The notes under the pieces were generated by a model, which was not told the DNA's origin, made no database searches, and worked only from the letters and a program-made list of their open reading frames with translations. Source: Solen grandis (Eukaryota; Mollusca; Bivalvia; Adapedonta; Solenidae). From it: a DNA stretch of 64,000 bases. A program made the translations under genes and the position numbers. Positions 12,181 through 24,123 of the stretch are shown one piece after another. Location of the stretch: positions 68,982,840 to 69,046,839 of the forward strand of contig CM037777.1 in the NCBI GenBank assembly GCA_021229015.1, in the 5' to 3' direction. Each line of letters starts with the position of its first letter. Position 1 is the first letter of the stretch.

Positions 12181-12504
12181 ATGGACGTACATACGTATCG
12201 ACAAAGGCAAATGTTCCCTACCCACCCACTTGTGGTCAGGACATAAAAAACCATCATTTCTTATAAATCAGTTGTAAGGAACCTGAAGATGCTAGAGTGT
12301 ATATGGGCAATTCAAAAAGCTTACAATGATTGTTACATGCTTTGATGAGCAAAAAATAATGAACTGAAAAATAACATATGCAAAAAACGAACAAATGTAT
12401 CAGAACAAACCTTCTCACTAGGCAGTATTTTTTAGCTTCAAATATGTACAAAAATGAGGGTGATAATGTCTCTAAATTACTGCCAACAGCATCATCACTT
12501 TTAA

Positions 12505-13340
12505 CAACAAGAGCTGTCAGAGGACAGCACGCTCGCCTATTCAAAATGCTTGTTGGTAAATCAAATGAAATCTATTTCAATTCTTGCCCTTCACATACCC
12601 TGTACACAATAATAGTCAAAAATGATATACCTTGATAGTCTGATACCCCTTAATATTTTTATGATGTCTAAAATCAATCCCATGCCTAGTTACTGAGACA
12701 TACGCACAATAACACTGTATGCAAAACTTTAACCAAAAATCCAAGTTAGAAAAGGGCCATAATTTGCATCAGTCCAAAAGTTATCCTCCTTAGTTTTCTG
12801 ATGCCCATTAAGACACTCCTTAACCTTCTAGTCAATTCCACAAGCAATTTCTGAGATATAAGCTGGATAGTAGCTTGAATGCAAAAATTTAACCAAAATT
12901 CTAAGTTAAAAGGGGGTCATAATTTTAATATATTCCATCAAGTGTTATCTTCCTTTATAGTATGATACCCCTGAACATATTAAAGGTGTTTCAAATCAAT
13001 CCCATGCCTGGACTCTGAGACATAAGCATGAAAGTACCTTGCATGCAAAACTTTAACCAAAAATATCTAAGTTAAAAAGGGGCCATAATTTGTAATATAT
13101 TCCATCAAGAATTATCTACCTTGGTTGTCTGATGCCCCTTAACATATTCATAAACTTTCAAGTCAATACCATGAATGGTTATTGAGATACAAACTAGATA
13201 GTAGCTTGCACGTAAAACTTTAACCAAATTTTCTATTGCATGCAAAACTTTAACCAAAATTTCTAAGTTAAAAAGGGGCCATAATTCATATTAAATTCAG
13301 TCAAGAGTTATCTACCTTGATTGTTTACTCCTGATAATGT
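12505..13340 (+). mobile_element. Non-autonomous element ending in 'gctcg(a/c)ctattc', copy 1
   Basis: Starts 'caagagctgtcagaggacag' then 'cacgctcgcctattcaaaat'. It continues through 'tttcaattcttgcccttcacat' into four diverged internal units of about 165 bp, each containing 'gcaaaactttaaccaaaa' and 'aagttaaaa(a)ggggccataat'. The same components occur in inverted orientation at 25206-26636. The far end of this copy merges with the 3' region of the RPA-like gene. No coding capacity is evident. I recall this family as common in bivalve genomes. Confidence 0.75.
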
Positions 13341-13472
13341 TTGTGATTTTTGTTCCACGAAGTTCCAGATCAACATCTTGAAGGAGTTGAGTTTCGATAT
13401 CATCAGCATTTTTGCAACCTTTTGTCACATCACTTGAAACCAGTACTGCGTTTGGTACGAAGAATTTCTTTT

Positions 13473-13962
13473 TTAACATATCTGAATTGTGAAAACTTCA
13501 CACTTGTATTGCAGAGTTACTTGATCCTTCTTCTGCCGCATTCCACAACTGGAACATTTAACTGTGGAGACATCTGGATTCAGCATTACTGGTTCATTGC
13601 AGATTGAACAACTGATAAGTTGAATGCATGAGGCTGATAATATTCTGGAGTATGTTTTTGCACAGTCACCAAGAGTAACACCAGGCGTTTCCAGAATTTT
13701 GCCTATGTTGTCACATGGTGAAATATTTGACTCAATATTTGTTGTGACTACTTTGAGATTATCCCATACTCTTACTGTAATGTTCTTAAAACAGTATGAG
13801 TTTCCTAACAGTAAGGTTCCCACTGAATCTTCCCAAACTGTTAGAGTTATTGTTCCAGTTTTGTCACCTACAATGATATCCTGTTTTTTTCAGAGATTTC
13901 TGTGTGGTGGATTGAACAGTTGTAATATCTCCTACTTGCAAAACCTTTGCCTTAATACTGAC
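13473..13962 (-). CDS. RPA/OB-fold-like protein, last exon (frameshifted)
   Basis: An acceptor (TTGTCATTGCAG) precedes codons reading VSIKAKVLQVGDITTVQS. After a one-base correction the frame continues as DIIVGDKTGTITLTVWEDSV and then 'YCFKNITVRVWDNLKVVTT'. That order (strand, loop, 'DKTGTITLTVW', strand) is the pattern of RPA70-type OB folds, which bind single-stranded DNA. Further on are CSIC and CSSCG, a possible four-Cys zinc site, and a TAA at 13473. The frame breaks at a run of seven T on the plus strand (13884-13890); six would keep it open. This could be a real inactivating mutation, a copy in decay, or a homopolymer sequencing error. The exon joins 18082-18268 in phase 0. Family assignment is from pattern only; a transposon-associated RPA homologue is an alternative. 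Confidence 0.65.
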
Positions 13963-15387
13963 CTGCAATGACAAAAAAAAAATCAAAGTATACTTCAATG
14001 GAAAGGTGGAAGGTAGTCAAAATTGGACATTTTAGCTGTCCCTTTCCCAAGTTAAACATTATATTCTTGGTTCTTTAACAAACTTGCTAAAAATGTATGA
14101 AGGTATAAAATCTAGTGGCCCCCCGAATTTGTCTTGATTATTCATTTTTGATTTTACTTATGACAGCTTTTTTTGTGGGGCCCTTTTTTACTTGGTCAGT
14201 GTTCAAGTTACAGCTTGTTCTGCATAACCATTGTGAAACATTCTGAAGTTGTGAAAGTTATTTTAGAAAAAATGTGTACATAAATGTTGTATAAATGTAT
14301 TTACTATTTGTTTCTATTTATTAGATCTACTTAATATTTGAAAATTATTCAGCTACTAAAACACAATATATTTCGATATTTGAAATAACACCGCTATATA
14401 TATTGGCAAATGGTATTGCAATATATTGCCCATCCCTATTTAAAACTATAATATATTTCAATGTTCAGGAAGTGTTTCCTTAGCTTGCGCCCTGAGTGTT
14501 TTTTTGCACAGTAAAATCATGAAAATGCACTTTAAATTATAACAGGAAACATAAAGGATGCACTCAAATCGAGTCTGAATGTAGGCTGAGACAAGAAAAA
14601 AAGTTAACTTTTAACGAGGGATTTGACGCCATTGCTGACACTAGGGTGACTGTAGTAGTTCTCCTTATTCTTCGAATAGTGGAGTTAAAAATTGAAAAGC
14701 CGCAACTACCAGGGCCTTTTTACCCTTCTTTCCAGTAGCCGGTTACCGGCTACTTCCCAGTCATATAACCACCTTTTCCCCAAAAAATATTCTCCAAAAT
14801 TCCCCTTCCTCAGAAAAAAATCCCCTTTAAAACATATTATGAATAACCGTAAAAAAAATCAACGCATGATTTTTATTTTTGTGAATTACCTAAACAGTCA
14901 GACTGGTTATCTCACGAAGATATACGCTAGACCAAGAAAATTCGATAAGCAGTCTACGACACGACCTTCACAGGGGTTTACTTAAGGATTTGACTTTCAC
15001 TTGTCCAGGGGGCAAGTGACTTTGAACATCTTCTCCAGTGAAAACAGGTTGCCCTATCTTTAAGTTAGTTCGTGTTTGTTAATGATTAAAACTAAATATG
15101 TGTAATATTAAGGTGAATTTTAGTTAATATGTATCAAACACAATTTGCAAGCATTTCACCCCTGATGTACTGTAGAAAAAACAACAACAAACAAACCAAA
15201 GATTTAATTTACATAAAATAAACTTGCCCGCCGGGCTATCTTCTTTGAAAAATCACTTGCCCGCAGTGATTTTAACCGGGTGCGGGCATCCACTTAAGAA
15301 AACCCGTGCTTCACCTGTGAATTTCACAGTATGGGCAGTTTTGACAGTTAACACTTCAGTGTTGAAGTGTTGAGGTTTTCAGCAAAT
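13963..15387. other. Intron of the RPA-like gene, left part
   Basis: Lies between the two RPA-like exons. It includes a small dispersed repeat at about 14985-15300, where 'ttgtccagggggcaagtgactttg' is echoed by 'cttgcccgccgggctatcttctttg'. No exon recognised. Confidence 0.5.
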
Positions 15388-15727
15388 TACGATACGATAC
15401 GATACGATACTTTTATTGCATAAAGACATTACAAAAATGCTTATAGCAAATATTAGTAATTGAATGGAGAAATGTACACAAGTTTAAACTTTTTAACATG
15501 AGCAAAATGGATTTCAGACTCTACACATCACACCACACCTTACACGCAAGCAACATTTGCAAAACATTTCAAAGATCGAAACATGAAGAAATAACAGTTG
15601 AGAATAAGACATATTTAAATAATAATGGTAATGGAAAAAAGGTAAAGTTACACTATGGGTAAGGGTAAAGATAAACATGTTTTCACATATACCATGATAA
15701 TAATAGACAAAAGTATGTATTACTTAT

Positions 15728-15970
15728 TTAAAGGTAAGTTTGTCTTAACTTATTAGCAGAATATATGTATTTTGCAAGACGATTAACCGTTTTTGCTGAT
15801 TTTAAACTTAACAATAATTTAAATTTATTAATTGTTGGCCAATGACAAAAATATGGTTGAAGAAAAGAGCGTCTAAGTTCTATATATTTAGGACATACCA
15901 GAAGAAAATGATATTCTGTTTCTATTTGATTAAGGTTACAGATAGGACATATTCTTTCGTTGGTTTCCAT
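15728..15970 (-). pseudogene. LINE C-terminal Cys/His finger (copy A)
   Basis: Encodes ERICPICNLNQIETEYHFLL followed by VCP, a C-x2-C...H...C finger typical of the C-terminus of non-LTR retrotransposon proteins. It is nearly identical to the segment at 21006-21248. Confidence 0.8.
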
Positions 15971-16252
15971 GTTGGTATGTCTCCCTGTTTCTATTTTTAA
16001 ATTATGAGACGATGTTCTAAACCTTGTTAGTGCATATCGAAGTTTTTTTTATCATGAATAAGGTCTAAGTAATTTTCTATTTCAAGTGTATGTTTGAATA
16101 ATGAATATGTATTAAGCCGTTTTTTTTTCTAATGAAAATTATCAATACTTTGGCTTAGCCATAAATTACCAAATCCATGTTCATTTAAAATACTTTTTAC
16201 CTGGGTAACCCAATTTTTATTTCTATATGTCTTACCATTATAATCATTTATT

Positions 16253-16894
16253 TTAATTTATATTTTTAAAAATATTTATTTTTCTATAAACAGATAATGG
16301 CATTCGACCGAGTTCCCCATATAAAGCGGATAAATTTGTAGATTTTTTTACACCGAGAATGTAACGAAGAAATTTGACATGTACCATTTCAATATCAGTA
16401 GCTGGATGCATGCCCCATATTTCTGAACAGAAATTTAATTTGGAACCCACTAAAATATCAAATAATTTGAGTTGTTGTTTAACAGGTAATTCAACATTTT
16501 GGAGTATTTGATATAATCTGCTTAATGAATATCTCGCGTACTGTGAAAATCGTTTCTGAGACCTATGAAAATTACCGTTTTTAAACAAGTCCATACCAAG
16601 GTATTTAAAAGAATTTACAATTTCCACCTGGGTGCCGTATATGTGTAGATCAATATGTGATGTCCTTCCAGTTTCAAAAATCATAGCTTTTGTTTTTTCT
16701 ACATTTATCCTTAGACCCCACATGTTACAGTAGTTTTCAACATCTTTTAGCATGTAGCGTAGCGTTTCCGGTGATTTGGCAAATAAAACCATGTCATCGG
16801 CGTATAGTAGTAAAAATAGTTTTACATCTTCAAGGGAAATAACTCCAGGTAGGTTTGAATTAATATTGCTAATCAAATCATTTACAAAAAACAT
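16253..16894 (-). pseudogene. Reverse transcriptase, motif C and thumb (copy A)
   Basis: Same frame as the upstream half. It contains YADDMVLFA near residue 31 of the open segment and the following thumb and connection sequence (GLRINVEKTKAMIFETG). It ends at a stop where copy B (20676-21811) continues in another frame. Confidence 0.85.
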
Positions 16895-16942
16895 CGCTAA
16901 CAGAGGAGAACTAGGATCCCCCTGTTTTACCCCTGTATATGA

Positions 16943-17491
16943 TTAAAAAAACATAGACATCTTTGATTTATAACGAACACAAGATTTAACACCGTTATAC
17001 ATTGCTTTAAGGGCATTTACAAATTGGCAGCTGACGTTTTCTTTTAATAATTTATGCCATAAATATTCATGATCAATTCTGTCGAAAAATTGCTGGTAAT
17101 CGATAAAGACACAGTAAAGTTTTTCTTTTTCACATTGTAATATGAAAATACAATCAGATATAGATTTGTTCTTTTGGAAACCAAACTGATTTTTCATTAG
17201 TTTTTCGTTTTCATTTGACCATTTAGTTAACCTGTTCAGTAGTATCTGAGAATATATTTTGGCTATTATATTAATCAGAGTTATCCCTCGGTAATTCTTA
17301 GCGTCATTAACATCGCCTTTTTTAAATACCGGAGATATAATACCAGTGCTCCAGGATTCTGGGTATATGTGGCTGAAAAATACACGATTATACAAACGCT
17401 TTAAAAATGGCAACAATATATCTATGGACGATTTAAATATTTCAGCAGGTAACTGATCAATACCGGGACTTTTATTATTGTTCTGAGACAA
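16943..17491 (-). pseudogene. Reverse transcriptase, N-terminal part (copy A)
   Basis: 182 codons covering fingers and motif A of the RT domain. It ends at a TAA that is in frame with the following motif B segment, so one nonsense codon separates the two halves. Confidence 0.85.
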
Positions 17492-17495
17492 GACA

Positions 17496-18081
17496 ATTAC
17501 ATTGATTGTATGGGTGAATGAAGGATACTCTCAGATATCATTACCATTTAATTGCAGGTAGAAACAAAAGACAGTCATTGATTAAGTTGTTACAGCTCTG
17601 ATTTACGATCTAGTCAAACTTTTTCGACAAACGAAAGCGAATGGTACAAACTAACTTATCGACTACGATACAATATATTCTTGATCAACCAATCTTTCCC
17701 AATCTCATTTAAGTGTTTTAAGATTAATCAATATGCCAACCTTTCAATCAAAGTCCGAGATGTTAACTCCATTTTAAAGGAGCATGGAAAATTAAGTTAC
17801 ACATGAAGACTATCTAGAGCAATGTTCTGTAACATCTGCATTAAGGCTTATTAATTCATTACTTATTTCATTTCTAACACCTAACAATATATATATTATC
17901 TTAGGCCTGTTCATAGATTTTTTTTTAAATGATAACTGATCTTCATGGTAAAAAATCCCCAATATTGTGAAAATTGTGTTTTTTTCCCCCACAAAAAGGG
18001 CTAGGGCGCTTTCCCTAAAATTGGAAAAAAAGGCCCTGACTACTGACCCACTGGATTGATATTAGCTGAAAGAGTCCATAC
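17496..18081. other. Intron of the RPA-like gene, right part
   Basis: AT-rich, no recognised exon. It holds small fragments of an element whose poly-C/poly-A pieces ('cccccacaaaaagggctagggc') recur elsewhere in the window. Confidence 0.45.
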
Positions 18082-18268
18082 CTTGGCATATTGAGGTCTT
18101 TTCATCTGTATGTTCTCCACAGTGTCAATCTCTGTAATTGGGGCTTCAAATCTGAAGTTCAGTTTTTGCGCTGATGTTATTTGTGATCGTCCTCCAAGTT
18201 GGATATCAAAGCTTGCCTGCTTGTTTCTACATACAATTTTAGTTATGTTGTGCAGCTTGACAGGAGTT
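18082..18268 (-). CDS. RPA/OB-fold-like protein, internal exon
   Basis: Bounded by an acceptor (TTACTTGCAG) and a GTATGG donor. It encodes TPVKLHNITKIVCRN, then FDIQLGGRSQITSAQKLNFR, then EAPITEIDTVENIQMKRPQY-AK. The length of 187 nt leaves one base at its 5' end, so at least one more exon lies at higher coordinates. Its 3' end is phase 0 and joins the exon at 13962. The split falls just before the OB-fold-like strand series, with 'YAK|VSIKAKVLQV' at the junction. It is separated from its partner by about 4.1 kb that includes LINE copy A. I could not identify the upstream exons. Confidence 0.6.
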
Positions 18269-18664
18269 CTGCAAGTAACAAACAGGATATAACTATAGAC
18301 TGCACTCAACTTTAGTATTAGAGGCCTCAGGCAAATTTGTTACATGACTTAGTTAAAAACGACAGTAGTAGCTTATTTATTTATATATTAAATATTTATT
18401 TTTTTTAAAATTTTTTATAAGATAATGATTAAACCTTTATATATGTATTTATTTAAGATGATTCATTTTCTCATAATTATTTTTTTGTTCTTAAACAAAT
18501 ATGATTTTACTGCTATGTGCAAGCCTTTTTTTTTTCTTGGTTTCTGCATCTATCTTTCTGATTTCAATGGAGCTGAATGTCATTGCAAATACAAAACATG
18601 AGGGCCAAGATGGCTTTATAATCGTTCACCTGAGAAACATTGCTTTCATTACCTGCACTGCTGA
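18269..18664. other. No exon recognised
   Basis: AT-rich sequence to the right of the RPA-like exon, probably intron. Confidence 0.4.
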
Positions 18665-18935
18665 AGAAATGAAGATGCTGGAGAGTAAACAAAGTGAAAT
18701 CTGGCATTTTTTTTATATCAAAAGGGGCATAACTTCTGACGTAATAGGCCGAAATCAGCCATAATCAAATTTGATCAAGAGATTAAGGTCATAAACATTG
18801 TAATAAAGTTTGAAGATGATTTTTCAAGAAATGAAAATTTTAGAGTGTAAACAAAGTCAAATCTGACATTCTTTTTATATCAAAAGGGGCATAACTCCTA
18901 ACCTAATTGGCTATTATCAGCCGTAATTGAACTTT
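18665..18935. repeat. Tandem duplication, about 178 bp period
   Basis: 'gagagtaaacaaagtgaaatctggcattttttttatatcaaaaggggcataactt' is repeated about 178 bases later as 'tagagtgtaaacaaagtcaaatctgacattctttttatatcaaaaggggcataactc', each followed by 'tcagcc(a/g)taat'. Non-coding. Confidence 0.7.
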
Positions 18936-20303
18936 TCATGTGTTGTGAAAGTTTTGATAGCAGTAGAGATTCATTGTTTAAACAAATTGAGATATTGAAT
19001 AAAAACTACTATGTTAAATAAAGAGCAGAAACTTGTTTGGTTCTATAGTCTGAAGAGAACACGAATTTTTAACATATTTTCTAAATAGCTACTTGAGATA
19101 TAAAATGAAATAACTGTTCTTTTGGCTAACTGGAATTTGTGAACAGATGCTTAATAATAAATTACATTTTACCACAAAGCTGGGACTGGGAAGCTGAAGT
19201 CAAATCTGAAATCCCCCAGCCCCCTCTGTTGTGTGTGATTTTTTTTTATAATACTGATAGAAAACACACATGAAAATCTTGATTTTAGCATTTTTTTATA
19301 TATATAGTTTTATATAGAATAAGATGTCATCAGGCAATCTGAAAATCAAGAAAATCAGGAAAATTCCTGAAAACTTTTACCCATGTATCTGTATCACTTG
19401 GATCAGGTTGAGAAAAAAAAATTGTACCGATTGGATAAATTATGAAAATTTGTATATAAGGACTAAAAAAATCAAACCCAACCAGTTAAAGCCTTTGATT
19501 TGGCAAGATCAACCAAAATAGATCTACTTCGTAGAAAATTTGGGTAAACTTTGAAACATGTCTCTCAGTTATGAAGAGTTAAGCGATAGAGGCCTATTTT
19601 GAATATTAAAATAACAATAATAAAAGGAAAAGAAAAGAAAAGAAATAGACCAGTGTGTATGGTAAGAATTTATTACACGATTCAAGATTTTTTGTTGAAA
19701 CAACCAGAGCTTGTTTGCCGAATGCCATTATTTGGTTACAGTTTATCTAATCAATAATCAATAGCAAAATATTTTCCTTTTTTTTTTTTTTTTTTTTTAA
19801 AAATGATACCGTTGGATAAAAACAATGAACAGGACAATAAATTTTGTTTAGATTTTGCATAGAGGTGTACATATAGGCATACAACACACTATTTTTGTTT
19901 TAATTCTTCATAGTGACCAATTAGGTGCGACTCCCTTAAAGTTATATAATATATATACTGAAACTTGAAGGCAATGGATTTAAGCCTTGAGCGATATAAT
20001 AATATTACTTGGGTCATTTTTTTTCATACTTTAGCCTATAGCTGCATGTGTAATGTTATTTACCAATAAAAAACAACAACACACATCCGTGTTTTATATG
20101 GTGCTACCTACAATCTTTTATGTAGCACATTGCAAAGCCAGCTTGCAAGTTTGAATCCAGCTAGAGAACTTAGTAATATTAAAATTTCATTTCACTATAC
20201 CTATGAAAATAAATAAAATGGAAAAGGAAAGAAAATATCATACATAAATATAAGTAATTGACAAGGCTATTATTTCCTTAATGCACAATGCAGTAATGAA
20301 GTA
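18936..20303. other. No gene recognised
   Basis: AT-rich sequence with a poly-T run near 19776-19798 and an (AAAAG)n-like patch near 19623-19645. The open frame at 19324-19521 (+) is Lys/Ile-rich with no motif. Confidence 0.45.
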
Positions 20304-22439
20304 CAGTACAACGCCGCTATATCGCGAACTGCTATTTCGCGTTGACCAATATATCGCGGTTGATCTATGGACCCCAAAAATATATCGCGTTATTTGCATA
20401 GGCTTACCGCGAAACTAATCTATCTCCTTCTTTTAATATCTATATGTATTTAAAAGAGTTTCGCGGTCAGTATTTCACATGCTAGTGCACTGACACGTGG
20501 AAGTGATAACAATTAAACACCCCAGGTGGTAAGCTATTGTGTTTGGGGGCAGTTGATGATTACGCATTCGATTAATGATCGGCAACAATGCAGGTTTGTA
20601 GGTATAATTATCCAACCACAGTAATCAGCATTTAATTGGTATGGACATTCAATACCAAGCAGACACTCGATAAAGTACGATACGATACTTTTATTGCATA
20701 AAGACATTACGAAAATGCTTATAGCAAATATTAGTAATTGAATGGAGAAATGTACACAAGTTTACACTTTTTAACATGAGCAAAATGGATTTCAGTCTCT
20801 ACACATCACACCACACCTCACACGCAAGCAACATTTGCAATACATTTCAAAGATCGAAACATGAAGAAATAACAGTTGAGAGTAATACATATTTAAATAA
20901 TAATGGTAATGGAAAAAGGGTAAAGTTACACTGTGGGTAAGGGTAAAGATAAACATGTTTTCACATATACCATGATAATAACAGACAAAAGTATGTATTA
21001 CTTATCTAAAGGTAAGTTTGTCTTAACTTGTTAGCAGAATATATGTATTTTGCAAGACGATTAACCGTTTTTGCTGATTTTAAACTTAACAATAATTTAA
21101 ATTTATTAATTATTGGCCAATGACAAAAATATGGTTGAAGAAAAGAGCGTCTAAGTTCTATATATTTAGGACATACCAGAAGAAAATGATATTCTGTTTC
21201 TATTTGATTAAGGTTACAGATAGGACATATTCTTTCGTTGGTTTCCATGTTGGTATGTCTCCCTGTTTCTATTTTTAAATTATGAGTCGATGTTCTAAAC
21301 CTTGTTAGTGCATATCGAAGTTTTTTTTATCATGAATAAGGTCTAAGTAATTTTCTATTTCAAGTGTATGTTTGAATAATGAATATGTATTAAGCCGTGA
21401 AGAATTATTTATCTGAGAATACCAGTCCTGGTGGAAAATATCGATAAACCCTTTTTTTAATACTTCTAATGTAAAATTATCAATACTTTGGCTTAGCCAT
21501 AAATTACCAAATCCATGTTCATTTAAAATACTTTTTACCTGGGTAACCCAATTTTTATTTCTATATGTCTTACCATTATAATCATCTTCTTTTACTTTAT
21601 AATACATTTTTTTAACTAAGCTATTTTCATCTAAAGTTATTATTTTTTTTCCAATATTTAATCATATTTATTTTTCTATAAACAGATAATGGCATTCGAC
21701 CGAGTTCCCTATATAAAGCGGATAAATTTGTAGATTTTTTTACACCGAGAATGTAACGAAGAAATTTGACATGTACCATTTCAATATCAGTAGCTGGATG
21801 CATGCCCCATAAATACACAAACATTGTCTAATATCCACTGCATAAACCTTAGTAATGATAATAATTTTTGTTTATTATGCTAGCGTACATAATTTTACCA
21901 TGGATTAAAAAGTCCCGGAAAATAGCCAATCTTTCTCACCGGAAGTAAACAATAAATGATAATTAGATCAGCGTTACCTGGTAATTTGTTTCATTTAAAC
22001 ATTAACAGGGCTCCTCATATCGATACATCATAATAAGTTCACCTCAGCTTAATTTCAAATAGCGATAAATTGTAGTGGAATGGCAATTTTCACACCAAAA
22101 TTGTTTTGACAAACAATGAACGGCATATAATTTATTATAATGAGATATGCTGAAGAGTTACGTAACCGCTTCACATCACTATACCGTACACACTGCTCTG
22201 AATCATCGGCAATTACAGTGCAAAAAAAACCACAACAGAATCAATGATTATGAAATTATTTAAAATAACTAAATAAGTCTATAAATAAAATAATGTTTTA
22301 TTGCTTTATATTAGGGTTTTTCAAGAATTTACGACTATCACAAAGACACATATAGCATTCTCAAACCTACTACGGGGTTCGCTATATCGCGGTATTTTGG
22401 CTTGGACCCCAAGAACCGTGATATAGCGGCGTTGTACTG
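20304..22439. mobile_element. pogo/Tigger-like DNA transposon, non-autonomous
   Basis: Left end CAGTACAACGCCGCTATATC, right end its exact 20-base reverse complement. TA dinucleotides flank it on both sides (20302-20303 and 22440-22441). A CAGT start with TA duplication is typical of pogo/Tigger-type Tc1-mariner relatives. The 2.1 kb between the ends encodes no transposase. Instead it contains a LINE fragment (20676-21811). Sub-terminal 'atatcgcg' motifs recur near both ends. Confidence 0.8.
20676..21811 (-). mobile_element. Non-LTR retrotransposon, strongly 5'-truncated (LINE copy B)
   Basis: Nearly identical to copy A from its (GTATC)n tail at 20676 up to 'catgccccat' at about 21811, where similarity stops abruptly, as expected of 5' truncation at insertion. 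It keeps a segment near 21400-21470 that is deleted in copy A. Coding pieces are the C-terminal finger (21006-21248, CPICNLNQIETEYHFLLVCP), the pre-finger region (21305-21607) and the end of the thumb region (21627-21811). They lie in different frames, so it is not functional. Confidence 0.85.
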
Positions 22440-22441
22440 TA

Positions 22442-24123
22442 TTACTTTTATATTTTTGTCCTCTATTTAAAAAAAACATCAACAACATTATTGGGTTATA
22501 TTCTTATTAGATTTAAATTACATTGATTAAACTATTCTTGTGCATTTGTTATTTCAAATTTGCTTTTTTTCCATTTAAATACATATTTATGTAAATCTTA
22601 AAACAATTTGTAGGAGAGAGAGAGAGAGCAATATGCTTATTGTAATATTAAGAAAAATGTGCCAAGATAGACATACCCGGTAAAATCATTTAAACAACTT
22701 GTCGGCATTAATCTACATCTGTGACATTCAGGCGCTTGATTGTTAAATATTCACAGTATAAAGCTGAAAGCGTCCGACAGATTGGGAGTCTGCAGTCACA
22801 GTCACTATGTGATGTTGCCAACAGCAGATGCTCTATCAGTAGGGGGTATCGGAAACAGCAGGGGCCTGGTCGGGTGAGCAACAAGGGGCACACAATGAGG
22901 ATTTTCGACGTTAAAGAGCACAAAAATTATTAACCCAAGTCATGACAATTTCATTGAAATATAACCTAAAAATTGTTGGGGGGGGGGGGGGCACGTGTTC
23001 CTTGTGAACCCCGGTGAATCCGGGCCTGATAGCCTGATAGCAACCAGAATTTTGGTTCGCGGAAAAACAAGTGACATGCAAATCTCCCAAGTGACATGCA
23101 AATCTCCAATCTCCATATACTGCCATCTATTCATATAGACCAATTTTCATAATATCATCCTAAATGGTTTTTAACTTATCGCCGGATCCTGATTTCCGGA
23201 AGGACTGCCGACGGAGGGCAAACCTATAGTCCCCTCCGGTGTAACACCGGTAGGAGACTTAACAACAGCTTTAGATCGGCCATTTTTACTCGTGCCAGCC
23301 TGGAGCGGCTAGACAAACTCGAAACACGTGACAACGCATATTCAGTGACGTCACCATGCATATTTAATGAGCAACAGAGAAGTTTCATTAAATCTCATCC
23401 AAGGTTCTTATTTCATACAACATTTCTTGAAAATGAATGTCCATATCAAGAGAATCAACTTACTTATTTTTCTCCAGATCCATAAGAGGGTCGGATGCAA
23501 GTCCGCACGGTAGCAAACCACATCACTGCACTGCTGAGCTTCTTGCAGTATCACGACCGCCTTACCGTGACGTCACTGTCATATATTTAATGCTTACGTT
23601 AAACGGTGTGGATTAGGGACTGTATCATTTTATACTTCAACTATTTTATTTAAATTGATCAGAACACGGAATTATATTTACATCCGATTGGTTTTTTGTA
23701 TATAAAGTGCGTTTCGGTATTGTGGCATAACCTTCAGACAGGCCTGGCATGCATGCGATTTAATCCATTGTCATACGTTCCATCAGAGAAAATGTTCCAA
23801 AGTGAAACACCCTTTAAAATACAGATATAATAGAAATAACCCTCTTTGATTCGTATCACAGCATAGCTGGTGTATGGCACAATGTAATGTTGCTTATTTT
23901 GACACGCGGCTCTTTAACTGATAGCAATCTAGATGATGCAAGAGAGGCTCGGTGTGTGTGTGTGTGTGTGTGTGGGGGGGGGTATTTAAAAAAAAACGAT
24001 AGGCATTTTTGCAAGTTGACATTAAACAGCCTCATAATTTTTCATATAGTGCCCTTCCAAAATCTCAGCGACACCCAACTTTTTTTCTCTTTTATTTATC
24101 CGAACAGTACTTAAACCATTGTT
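22442..24123. other. No gene recognised; mixed repeats
   Basis: Contains a (GA)n run near 22613-22629, a poly-G run at 22978-22991 and a (TG)n run near 23952-23973. 'agtgacatgcaaatctcc' is duplicated in tandem at about 23070-23108. Two similar blocks, 'gtgacgtcac...catatttaatg', lie near 23346 and 23568. Open frames at 22721-22933 (+) and 22911-23143 (-) show no domain. Confidence 0.5.

Larger units (their letters stand above)
15388..17495 (-). mobile_element. Non-LTR retrotransposon, 5'-truncated (LINE copy A)
   Basis: Read on the minus strand it enters within the reverse transcriptase: SPGIDQLPAEIF, then PVFKKGD and NYRGITLINI (fingers), FIDYQQFFDRIDHEYLW (motif A), KQGDPSSPLL (motif B) and LLLYADDMVLFA (motif C, catalytic YADD). 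A C-terminal finger, CPICNLNQIETEYHFLLVCP, lies at 15728-15970. The frame is broken by an in-frame TAA at 16943, between motifs A and B, and by later shifts and a deletion near 16120. The 3' end has AATAAA followed by (GTATC)n, a simple-repeat tail. It is dead as a source of protein. The clade is not resolved from these motifs. It sits inside the intron of the RPA-like gene. Confidence 0.85.

Noticed and set aside
13350..13971. Plus-strand frames of 85 and 115 codons
   Set aside because: Antisense shadows of the RPA-like exon, which has splice borders and an OB-fold pattern on the minus strand.
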